This document shows positions 26,971 through 36,664 of a stretch of DNA of 64,000 nt, one piece after another. Below the pieces are notes generated by a model. The model was given only the letters and a program-made list of their open reading frames with translations, searched no databases and was not told the DNA's origin. Source of the stretch: Eutreptiella sp. 'Long Island Sound 2002'. Taxonomy: Eukaryota > Euglenozoa > Euglenophyceae > Eutreptiales > Eutreptiaceae. The stretch is taken from the NCBI GenBank assembly GCA_964036045.1, contig OZ038399.1, forward strand, positions 18,745,670 to 18,809,669, written 5' to 3'. Made by a program: the position numbers and the translations under genes. Within the stretch, counting starts at the first letter, position 1. Every line of letters begins with the position of its first letter.

Positions 26971-29900
26971 CATCCTGATGCACCTTGTTTTGACCAGGGG
27001 GTTGAGTGGTCGAGATATGGGCAATACCAATTTGGAATGGTCATTGTGCGGGCACGCACTGTTCAGTTCAACCTGAAAATAGCGTCCTGCCCGTGCAAGG
27101 GAGCCTGAACCTCACATTTGCACACACGGGCAAATTCGGGCAAATTCTCTGCTACATGTGCGAGGTTGTTCGTATGGTACACGAACATCATGATGCACCT
27201 TGTTTTGACCAGGGGGTTGAGTGGTCGAGATATGGGCAATACCAATTTGGAATGGTCATTGTGCGGGCAAGCACTGTTCAGTTCAACCTGAAAATAGCGT
27301 CCTTCACGTGCAAGGGAGCCTAAAGCCCACATTTGAGCACACGGGCAAATTCGGGCAAATTCTCTGCTACACGTGCGACGTGGTTCGTATGGTACACTAA
27401 CAGCATGGTGCAGCTTGTTCTGGCCAGAGGGTTGAGTGGTCGCGATATGGGCAACACCAATTTGGAATGGGCATTGTGCGGGCACGCACTGTTCAGTTCA
27501 ACCTGAAAATAGCGTCATTCGCGTGCAAGGGAGCCTAAAGCCCACATTTGCACACACGGGCAAATTCGGGCAAATTCTCTGCTACACGTGCGACGTGGTT
27601 CGTATGGTACACTAACATCATGATGCAGCTTGTTCTGGCCAGAGGGTTGAGTGGTCGCGATATGGGCAACACCAATTTGATATGGGCATTGTGCGGGCAC
27701 GCACTGTTCAGTTCAACCTGAAAATAGCGTTCTTCGCGTGCAAGGGAGCCTAAACCTCACATTTGCACACACGGGCAAATTCGGGCAAATTCTCTGCTAC
27801 ATGTGCGATGTGGTTCGTATGGTACACGAGCAGCATGATGCAGCTTGTTCTGGCCGGAGGGTTGAGTGGTCGAGATATGGGCAATACCAATTTGAAATCG
27901 GCATTGTGCGGGCACGTACTGATCCGTTCAACCTGGAAATAAGGTTATTCGCGTGCAAGGGAGCCTGAACCTCACATTTGCGCACACGGGCAAATTCGGG
28001 CAAATTCTCTGCTACACGTGCGGGGTGGTTCGTATGGTACACGAACATCATGATGCACCTTGTTTTGGCCAGAGGGTTGAGTGGTCGAGATATGGGCAAT
28101 ACCAATTTGAAATGGTCATTGTGCGGGCACGCACTGTTCAGTTCAACCTGAAAATAGCGTCACTCGTGTGCAAGGGAGCCTAAACCTCACATTTGCACAC
28201 ACGGGCAAATTCGGGCAAATTCTCTGCTACACGTGCGGGGTGGTTCGTATGGTACACGAACATCATGATGCACCTTGTTTTAACCAGGGGGTTGAGTGGT
28301 CGAGATGTGGGCAATACCAATTTGGAATGGTCATTGTGCGGGCACGCACTGTTCAGTTCAACCTGAAAATAGCGTCCTTCACGTGCAAGGGAGGCTAAAC
28401 CTCACATTTGCACACACGGGCAAATTCGGGCAAATTCTCTGCTACATGTGCGAGGTGGTTCGTATGGTACACTAACAGCATGATGCAGCTTGTTCTGGCC
28501 GGAGGGTTGAGTGGTTGTGATATGGGCAACACCAATTTGAAATCAGCATTGTGCGGGCACGTACTGTTCAGTTCAGCCTGAAAATAGCGTCCTTCGCGTG
28601 CAAGGGAGCCTAAAGCCCACATTTGCGCACACGGGCAAATTCGGGCAAATTCTCTGCTACACGTGCGACGTGGTTCGTATGGTACACTAACACCATGATG
28701 CAGCTTGTTCTGGCCGGAGGGTTGAGTGGTTGTGATATGGGCAATACCAATTTGAAATGGGCATTGTGCGGGCACGTACTGTGAAGTTCAACCTCAACGT
28801 AGCGTCGCTCACCTGCAAGGGAGCCTAAACCTCACATTTGCACACACTGGCGATTCGGGGAAAATTCTCTGCTACACGTGCGACGTGGTTCGTATGGTAC
28901 ACGAACATCATGATGCACCTTGTTTTGACCAGGGGGTTGAGTGGTCGAGATATGGGCAATACCAATTTTGAATGGTCATTGTGCGGGCACGCACTGTTCA
29001 GTTCAACCTGAAAATAGCGTCCTTCACGTGCAAGGGAGCCTAAACCTCACATTTGCACACACGGGCAAATTCGGGCAAATTCTCTGCTACACGTGTGACG
29101 TGGTTCGTATGGTACACTAACAGCATGATGCAGCTTGTTCTGGCCAGAGGGTTGAGTTGTCGCGATATGGGCAACACCAATTTGAAATGGGCATTGTGCG
29201 GGCACGTACTGTTCAGTTCAACCTGAAAATAGCGTCACTCGTGTGCAAGGGAGCCTGAACCTCACATTTGCACACACGGGCAAATTCGGGCAAATTCACT
29301 GCTACACGTGCGGGGTGGTTCGTATGGTACACGAACATCATGATGCACCTTGTTTTGGCCAGAGGGTTGAGTGGTCGAGATATGGGCAATACCAATTTGA
29401 AATGGTCATTGTGCGGGCACGCACTGTTCAGTTCAACCTGAACATAGCGTCCTTCGCGTGCAAGGGAGCCTAAACGTCACATTTGCACACACGGGCAAAT
29501 TCGGGCAAATTCTCTGCTACACGTGTGACGTGGTTCGTATGGTACACGAACAGCATGATGCAGCTTGTTCTGGCCAGAGGGTTGAGTGGTCGCGATATGG
29601 GCAACACCAATTTGAAATGGGCATTGTGCGGGCACGTACTGTTCAGTTCAACCTGAAAATAGCGTCACTCGTGTGCAAGGGAGCCTAAACCTCACATTTG
29701 CACACACGGGCAAATTCGGGCAAATTCTGTGCTACATGTGCGAGGTGGTTCGTATGGTACACGAACATCATGATGCACCTTGTTTTGACCAGGGGGTTGA
29801 GTGGTCAAGATATGGGCAATACCAATTTGGAATGGTCATTGTGCGGGCACGCACTGTTCAGTTCAACCTGAAAATAGCGTCCTTCACGTGCAAGGGAGCC

Positions 29901-31964
29901 TAAACCTCACATTTGCACACACGGGCGAATTCGGGCAAATTCTCTGCTACACGTGCGACGTGGTTCGTATGGTACACGAACAGCATGATGCAGCTTGTTG
30001 TGGCCAGAGGGTTGAGTGGTTGTGATATGGGCAATACCAATTTGAAATGGGCATTGTGCGGGCACGTACTGTTCAGTTCAACCTGAAAATAGCGTCACTC
30101 GTGTGCAAGGGAGCCTGAACCTCACATTTGCACATACGGGCAAATTCGGGCAAATTCTCTGCTACACGTGCGGGGTGGTTCGTATGGTACACGAACATCA
30201 TGATGCACCTTGTTTTGGCCAGAGGGTTGAGTGGTCGAGATATGGGCAATACCAATTTGAAATGGTCATTGTGCGGGCACGCACTGTTTAGTTCAACCTG
30301 AAAATAGCGTCCTTCGCGTGCAAGGGAGCCTAAACGTCACATTTGCACACACGGGCAAATTCGGGCAAATTCTCTGCTACACGTGTGACGTGGTTCGTAT
30401 GGTACACGAACAGCATAATGCAGCTTGTTCTGGCCAGAGGGTTAAGTGGTCGCGATATGGGCAACACCAATTTGAAATGGGAATTGTGCGGGCACGTACT
30501 GTTCAGTTCAACCTGAAAATAGCGTCACTCGTGTGGAAGGGAGCCTAAACCTCACATTTGCACACACGGGCAAATTCGGGCAAATTCTCTGCTACATGTG
30601 CGAGGTGGTTCGTATGGTACACGAACAACATGCTGCAGCTTTGTCCGGCCTGAGGGTTGAGTGGTCGAGATATGGGCAGTACCAATTTGAAATGGGCATT
30701 GTGCGGGCACGCACTGTTCAGTTCAACCTGAAAATAGCGTCCTTCGCGTGCAAGGGAGCCTAAACCTCACATTTGCACACACGGGCAAATTCGGGCAAAT
30801 TCTCTGCTACATGTGGGAGGTGGTTCGTATGGTACACGAACAGCATGATGCAGCTTGTTCTGGCCAGAGGGTTGAGTGGTCGCGATATGGGCAACACCAA
30901 TTTGAAATGGGCATTGTGCGGGCACGTACTGTTCAGTTCAACCTGAAAATAGCGTCACTCGTGTGCAAGGGAGCCTGAACCTCACATTTGCACACACGGG
31001 CAAATTCGGGCAAATTCTCTGCTACATGTGCGGGGTGGTTCGTATGGTACACGAACATCATGATGCACCTTGTTTTGACCAGGGGGTTGAGTGGTCAAGA
31101 TATGGGCAATACCAATTTGGAATGGTCATTGTGCGGGCACGCACTGTTCAGTTCAACCTGAAAATAGCGTCCTTCACGTGCAAGGGAGCCTAAACCTCAC
31201 ATTTGCACACACGGACAAATACGGGCAAATTCTCTGCTACACGTGCGACGTGGTTCATATGGTACACGAATAGCATGATGCAGCTTGTTGTGGCCAGAGG
31301 GTTGAGTGGTTGAGATATGGGCAATACCAAATTGAAACGGGTATTGTGCGGGCACGTACTATTCAGTTCAACCTGAAAATAGCGTCCTTCGCGTGCAAGG
31401 GAGCCTAAACCTCACATTTGCACACACGGGCGAATTCGGGCAAATTCTCTGCTACAGGTGCGATGTGGTTCGTATGGTACACGAACATCATGATGCAGCT
31501 TTGTCTGGCCTGAGGGTTGAGTGGTCGAGATATGGGCAGTACCAATTTGAAATGGTCATTGTGCGGGCACGCACTGTTCAGTTCAACCTGAAAATAGCGT
31601 CCTTCGCGTGCAAGGGAGCCTAAACCTCACATCTGCACACACGGGCCAATTCGGGCAAATTCTCTGCTACACGTGCGACGTGGTTCGTATGGTACACGAA
31701 CAGCATGATGCAGCTTGTTCTGGCCGGAGGGTTGAGTGGTTGTCATATGGGCAATACCAATTTGAAATGGGCATTGTGCGGGCACGTACTGTGAAGTTCA
31801 ACCTGAAAATAGCGTCATTCGCGTGCAAGGGAGCCTAAAGCCCAGATTTGCGCACACGGGCAAATTCGGGCAAATTCTCTGCTACACGTGCGATGTGGTT
31901 CGTATGGTACACGAACAACATGCTGCAGCTTTTCTGGCCAGAGGATTGAGTGGTTGTGATATGG

Positions 31965-31979
31965 GCAATATCAATTTGA
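31965..31979. repeat. Target-site duplication, left copy (3' side of element)
   Basis: The 15 bases gcaatatcaatttga are satellite sequence directly before the foreign DNA. They match 14 of 15 bases of the right copy. Because the element is on the minus strand, this copy borders its 3' end. Confidence 0.75.
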
Positions 31980-31997
31980 GGTTTGAGGTTTGATTTT
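31980..31997 (-). repeat. 3'-terminal short tandem tail of the element
   Basis: On the sense (minus) strand the element ends in AAAATCAAACCTCAAACC running into the duplicated target TCAAATTG, which makes about three CAAACCT-like units at the junction. This replaces the poly(A) tail of L1-type elements. Some other LINE groups also end in short tandem repeats. Confidence 0.6.
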
Positions 31998-32017
31998 GCG
32001 GGTACTAGACGCCTTTC

Positions 32018-32049
32018 GGCCCCGGGGGGCCACCTGGTCGGGCCAGGTG
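32018..32049 (-). other. Two adjacent hairpins near the 3' end of the element RNA
   Basis: Two perfect inverted repeats lie within about 70 bases of the 3' end. One is GGCCCC-GG-GGGGCC at 32018-32031. The other is CACCTGG-TCGGG-CCAGGTG at 32031-32049, a 7-bp stem with a 5-base loop. A stem-loop close to the 3' end is used by several LINE reverse transcriptases to recognise their own RNA; that role here is inference from position and shape. Confidence 0.45.
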
Positions 32050-32825
32050 ATATCCTCCCCACCGGGTCCTAGTGGGGGGCCCTCCAAGACGCACCTCCTG
32101 CCTGGTGGCGGAGTCCCCCGGGTTCACAGGGCTCGGAGCCCCGTCCTTCCCCGGCTTCCCCGTTTCGCCACTCCCCGGTCAGTGCATCAATTCGCAGCTG
32201 TGGCTGCGGGCGCTTACCCACCGCGTCGCCCCCCTAATGCGTGGCCGCCCGGGGCGCCGGCGCCGCCGGGCCCGTGCTACTGGCTTGTCGCCAGTGGGAC
32301 CCCCGTGGGCTGGCGCGGAGGCTGCCTAGCCTAGGGGTTGGGGCGTGGCGCTGTGCGCCACTACTGCCTTGGCGGGTGCAGTGCCCCGTCTGTGTGTGCG
32401 CGGCGCTCGCGGCCGGTTCGGGGGGTTCGGGCCGGTACCTGGTGTTGTGTCTCTCTCGTTTCCCCCTTCCCGCCCCGCGTGTTCCGCGATGCGTGTGGCG
32501 GGCCGTCCCGTCCGGGTGTCCCTTACCCTCGTTCGCTGGTACGCCATTCCACGCGGTCTGTGCGTTCCGCGCGCTCGGTCCGGTTGCCCTTCTGGTAGTC
32601 CCCGTGTGCCCTTTTCGTGTGTGTGCGCTCGCGCTCCCGCGGCGTCCGTTCCCCCCCCTCCTGGGTGGTGTGGCGTGCGCACCTCGCGCGGTCCCGGCAC
32701 TGGGCGCTGGTAGGGCCGTTCCACGTGGTCCGTGCCCCTCCGCGTGTCGTGCCCCGGTCCCTTGCTCCGTCTGGCGTGCCTGGGGGGGGGCGGTCCGGTC
32801 CCGGTTCCCCCTTACTTGGCTTGGG

Positions 32826-33040
32826 GTTGTGGGGGTGGCGGTAGGGCGTCCCCGGGGGGGGTGCCGTCTTGTGTTGCGAGGGGCGTCTGGGGTCAGGCGC
32901 TCCCCCTCCCCCGACTGCCCGCCCACTGGGCGGGCTGTTGGGGTCCGCCATCCACGTGTTGTGGGCGCGGGCGTGCGGGTGTGGGGGCCCTTCTCTGTCC
33001 CCGCGGCGTGCGCGCCCTGTGGGGGCTGCGCGCCGCGGGG
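32826..33040. repeat. 3' copy of the 5'-array module (contains 8-bp-stem hairpin)
   Basis: This stretch matches the array at 48372-53282 in the same orientation. It begins in the end of the B half-unit (gtgggggtggcgg, agggcgtccccgg), continues through gaggggcgtctgggg, and covers most of the A half-unit, including the GCCCGCCC-ACT-GGGCGGGC hairpin (32917-32935), ctgttggggtccgccatcc and gccctgtgggggctgc. Identity fades after about 33040. The element therefore carries the same module near both ends without having LTRs. Confidence 0.8.
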
Positions 33041-34158
33041 CGGGTCCGTGGCGTTCGTGTGCCGGGGGGCGGGTTGGGGGGGGGGGGGGCGTGCGCCGTA
33101 CCCCCCGTTCGTGCGGCCGGGGGGGGCCTGTAGGGCGGGGGGTCGCTCTGCCTCGTTCCGTCCCTCTGCCTTCCCTGGGCAGGCAACAAAGCGGGTGTCA
33201 CCGGCGTCGTGCTGTCCATGGGGGGCGTGGCCCCCCATATCACTCCGGTTCGTGCTCGCCCGCCTTTCCTGGGCGCGATCTGTGCGGCGTCCTGGCACGT
33301 TGGCGCGGGCTCGCTTGTTCTCCGCGGCCCCTGCGGGGGCCGGCGGCTGGGGCGGGGGGGCGGGTCGCGCTCCGGCCCCTCTCTCGGGCGGGGGGGGGGA
33401 CCATCCCCCCTGCCCCGGGGGGTGGGGGCTGGGGCCCCCGCGGCTTGCGGGCCGGTTGGGGGGTGGGGGGGGGGGGGCGCTCCGCGGCCTCCCTGACCCC
33501 CTTTTGGGTGGCGGCCTGCGGTACTCAATCCCGGCCCCCCTCGTGTCGTCGGCGCACCCCCTTCCGGCGTGTGCGTGCGGTCGGGGTCGCGGTGCCGCCC
33601 CGGGGCGGGGGGAGGTGAGGGGTGGCCCGTGGACCGCTCCCCCGGGGGCCCCTGCGGACCTGAACCCCCCCTTTGCCCTCCCTGAGTGGGCTGTGGTCAC
33701 GGGTGGGTCATGTAGGGCGCGGCCTCCATACTGTTCTGGTGGTCCGCCGTGCGCCGGCCCCAAGCTTGGTGCGCGCGTTGCTCCGGCACGCTGGTGTGGG
33801 CTCGCTCTGCGGCCGCGACCCCCGCGGGGGCAGGCGGCTGGGGGCGCTGGGGCGCGTGGTGTGCAGGCCCAGCCGCATCCCCCCCCCCCGCGTCGCGGTC
33901 CCTTCTGGGGGGGGGGGGGCGTCCCGTCGGCTCCGGGGGGGCGGAGGGCCGCTCCTGTGGCTCCCAAGCTGGGGGGGGGTGCGGGGGGGGGGGGGGGGTG
34001 GGGGGGCCGCCCCCCCGCCCCCCCGCCCCGTCGGGCGTCGGCCTGCCGTCCGTTGTCTCCGGCGTGCCCCCCTGGGGTGTACTCGTGCCGTGGGGGTTGC
34101 GGGGCGGCCGCGGGCGCCGGGCGCGGTCCGGTCGGCCGCCGACGGGCCAGTGCGGCGC

Positions 34159-34182
34159 GGGGGGGGGGGGGGGGGGGGGGGG
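34159..34182 (+). repeat. 24-base G homopolymer
   Basis: An uninterrupted run of 24 G lies on the plus strand (C in the element transcript). Other runs nearby are 33076-33089 (14), 33465-33477 (13), 33907-33919 (13) and 33983-33998 (16). The G-rich strand is the template strand and corresponds to first-strand cDNA; such tracts can form G-quadruplexes. Run lengths in such places are also error-prone in sequencing. Confidence 0.8.
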
Positions 34183-34790
34183 CCGGCCTCTGATAGGGCC
34201 GCTCCGTTTGCGCAGTCCTGGGCGCCGCCGGTCCGCCGTCGGCCGGCAGCGGGCGGGGCGTGCGGGCGTCTGCCCCGGCCGTGGCGCCCCCGCACCCCGG
34301 GTGCAGCGGCCTCCTCGGGGGGGTGCGGGGCCGCCGTTTCTTCGGTCTGCCTCCGTCCGCTCTTGGGCCTGGGTGGGCGGGGGGGGGCGGAGTGGGGGGG
34401 GGCCCTCTGGTCCCCTGGCGCCGTCTCTTGACGGCCGGGGGGGGGGCGGCATGGCGGTCCCGGCCCCGGGGGCCAGCCATCGGCCGGGGGGTCGCACCCT
34501 TCCCCCGCCCCCCTCTAGCTAGAGAGAGGACCCTCGTGCAGGCCTTCGCTGGGGCCCCGCATCCCCCCTGCCGTCGTCGCGCGGCGCTGGCCGGCCGGGG
34601 GCGGCCGTGAGGGTTAGTAGTCAGCGGTTAGCGGGCTGCGGGGCAGCAGGTTCCCCCCCGCGCTCATTGTCTCCGCCCTCCCTTCCGCGGGAGGTGGCGC
34701 GCGCTCCCGCGTCACTCCGTACCGTGGGGGGGGCGCGGGTCGGGGGGCCCAGCTCCCCCCCCCACTGTCTCGCGTCCGCCTTCTGGGCCG

Positions 34791-36662
34791 TCACCTGCGC
34801 CGCCGCTTGCGTGGGGGCTGGGGCTGTGGCGGCGGCGGGTTGTGCCGGCGGTAGCACCAGTGGGCGAGGGCGTTGCGCAAAGCCCGGGGGAGCCAGTTGT
34901 TGGCGTCCGCATCCGTGATGCGGAGCAAAGCCCCCCCTTCCAGGAAGGCCGGCCACGTCGGCTCCCTATCGGGCCACGCCGCCCGGATCACTGACCTGAG
35001 GACCCTCTCATGGTCCTCTGGGGCTGCCCACCCCCCCGAGGGTACCTCTCGGTTTCCTCCGTCCCTCCGGATGAGCACGGCATCAAAGGGCCGGTTCCTC
35101 AACCCCTTGGTGGTCCCCTGGTTGGCCCAGCACAACCACCCGTACACCTCCCCAACCAGGGGGAGGGCCTCCTCCCCCAGAGGGTCCGGGACCGTGCTCC
35201 AGTCCCGGTCCTAGGGCCGGGCCCCCCCCGCCCCTGGCTCCCCCCGCTGCCCCTGTGCCTGCGGCGCCGATGCCGCGCTCCGCCCCCCCCCCCCCGCCGA
35301 GGCCATCCGCGCCGGCTCCGCTCTCGGCGCGGGGGGGGCTGGCTGGTGCCGGGGTCGTGGGGGTTGGGGGGGGACGAGCTCGCCGGCGTCAGGGTCGATG
35401 TTGTAGAGGTGGTGGTGGTGGTGGTGGGTGTGGTGTGCCGGCATCTGCTGGATGCCGGGGGGGATGCACCTCACCGGCTGCACGTCCGGCTGCGGGGGCG
35501 CCCCGCTCCCCGCCCCCCTCCCTTCCGCCTGCCCTCCCCCCCGGGCTCCCTTGCCCCGTCCCGTCTGCCCCTTGCCCTCGCCCTTGCCCTTGCCCTTGCC
35601 CTTGCCCTTGCCCTTGCCCTTGGGCCCCTTTCCGGCTCCCTGCCCGTGTCGCGGGTCCTGCCCCCTGTCCCCCACGCCCTGGCCCGCCCGCTCGCCCACC
35701 GTCCCTTGCCCCGCTCCCTGCACCTGAGCGTCCCACCCGTGCCCCTGCGCGCCCTTCCCGTGCCCTGTTCCCGTCCCGGCCCCCTGCCCTCCTGCCCCCC
35801 GCTCCGCGCTCCCGTGGCTGGCGCTCTGCCCTGCCTGCGCGCCGTCCCCCCCTTCCCGGACCACACGCCGGGCGTCCTGCTGCCTCTGCACTTGCGGCAG
35901 CGTGACGCCCGGCGGCGAACGCGCGGGCGCCGGGGGGCGGACGTGCCGCGTCCGCCCCGGGGGGAAGGGCTTGGGGGGGAACGGCTTGGGGGGACTGGTG
36001 TGGGTGTGGGTGGGGTTGGCGTGGGCGCGGTACTTCGCGCTCTCCCTGCCCACTGCTGCTGCTGCGGCGGCCGCTGGCGGGGCGCCCGTGGCCCGTGCGG
36101 CCCGTGGGTCCTTCCCCTCCTTGCGCGGTGTGCTGGGGGTCGCGGCGTGGCCGGCCGAGGCGGTGGCGCGGCTTGCCGGGGCCGCGGTCGCAGCCCCTCG
36201 CGCGCCCTCCCCGCTCTCCTCTGCGGCTGCGGCAGCCCTCGGCGGTGCGCCAGGCTCCTGCGCTGGGGCTACCCTTCGTGTCGACGGCGTGCCGGGGGCC
36301 GCGGTCGGGGCCGCGGCGCGGCTCGCTGGGGCTGCGGTCTCCGCTTCCGGCGCGTCCGGGGCCCCCTCCCGGGGCGGCACGGCAGGGCTTGCTGCTTGGG
36401 CGGCGGGGGCGGTCACCTCGGCTGCCGCAGGCTCCTGGGCCGGCGGCGGCGGCCCGACCAGCACCGCCGCCTCCGCCAGCCTCCGCTCCTCGCGCTCCGC
36501 GGGGGTCTCCCCCGTCCACTCCGGGGAGACGGGGGAGCGGGAGCGGGACCGGCGGTGGTGGCGGTCGGAGCGGGCGGGGGAGCCATCGGAGTCTGCCATC
36601 ACTGTTATCCTGGTAGGCATGCGTGGTGGCAGGCGCGCCCTTCCCACTACCTCCTGGTGCAT
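34791..36662 (-). CDS. ORF4: RS/Ala/Pro/Gly-Lys-rich protein with a C-terminal domain, one in-frame TAG
   Basis: I do not recognise a family. The first ATG (36662) overlaps the ORF3 stop as TGATG; a second ATG at 36599 begins MADSDG. Visible parts are an Arg/Ser stretch (RRSRSRSP, residues ~38-45), a long Ala/Pro/Glu-rich middle, a Gly-Lys run at ~348-361 encoded by a perfect 6-bp microsatellite (35581-35622), a His run at ~412-420, and then an in-frame TAG at codon 484 (35213-35211). The same frame stays open for about 139 more codons and there looks like ordinary protein (for example GWLCWANQGTTKG, FDAVLIRRDGG, ITDADANNWLP), ending in KRRRR and TGA at 34791. The composition suggests an RNA- or DNA-binding disordered protein with a folded C-terminal domain. 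Whether TAG is a real stop, a mutation or a sense codon is open. Confidence 0.55.
35211..35213 (-). other. In-frame TAG in ORF4
   Basis: TAG within CCCTAGGAC interrupts ORF4 at codon 484. The frame upstream and downstream is the same, and the downstream peptide is compositionally normal and ends in TGA at 34791-34793. Confidence 0.8.
35581..35622. repeat. (CCCTTG)7 microsatellite inside ORF4
   Basis: Seven perfect copies of a 6-bp unit encode an alternating Lys-Gly run on the minus strand. Because the unit is a multiple of three, length changes would keep the frame. Confidence 0.9.
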
Positions 36663-36664
36663 CA
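36660..36664 (-). promoter_or_regulatory. TGATG stop-start overlap between ORF3 and ORF4
   Basis: The ORF3 terminator TGA (36664-36662) shares its A with the ATG (36662-36660) of the ORF4 frame. Overlapping stop-start signals of this kind support termination-reinitiation in some non-LTR elements and viruses. Use of this ATG rather than 36599 is not proven. Confidence 0.5.

Larger units (their letters stand above)
1..31979. repeat. 215-bp tandem satellite array, left part
   Basis: About 149 head-to-tail monomers with a period of 215 bp fill this stretch without interruption. Landmarks recur in every monomer: gcaagggagcct, an internal doubled cgggcaaatt, ctgctacacgtgcgacgtgg, ttcgtatggtacacgaa, gatatgggcaataccaattt, gtgcgggcacg and ttcaacctgaaaatagcg. 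Monomers differ by a limited set of linked substitutions, so they fall into recurring subtypes. Occasional units carry small indels: a 1-base loss near 7160, a short loss near 8567 and 10-base losses near 20735. The period is not a multiple of three and no reading frame runs through the array, so it is non-coding. A centromeric or heterochromatic satellite is the natural inference, but nothing here proves centromere function. Confidence 0.97.
31998..34790 (-). other. 3' untranslated region of the element (GC-rich, C-tracts in sense)
   Basis: About 2.8 kb follows ORF4 with no domain-like protein in any frame. Long open frames here are Pro/Arg/Gly-rich artefacts of extreme GC content. It contains very long G runs on the plus strand (13-24 bases), hence C runs in the transcript. 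It also contains a copy of the 5' array module at 32826-33040, and degenerate internal repeats: the segment around 33290-33360 (ggcacgttggcgcgggctcg) recurs near 33785-33850 (ggcacgctggtgtgggctcg). No polyadenylation signal is evident. Confidence 0.6.

Noticed and set aside
1-31979. Hundreds of recurring 60-140-codon open frames in the satellite on both strands
   Set aside because: The 215-bp period is not divisible by three, most frames start at non-ATG codons, all monomers yield the same peptides by repetition, and there is no domain or codon signature. They are by-products of the repeat.
31975-31996. TTTGAGG repeats as a telomeric tract
   Set aside because: Only about two to three units, no match to common telomere motifs, and satellite continues on the other side. 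It is better explained as the 3' tail of the element.
32234-34480. A 748-codon minus-strand frame and a 650-codon plus-strand frame
   Set aside because: Almost only Pro, Arg, Gly and Ala, long frames on both strands at once, and passage through G/C homopolymers: expected from extreme GC content, where stop codons are rare.
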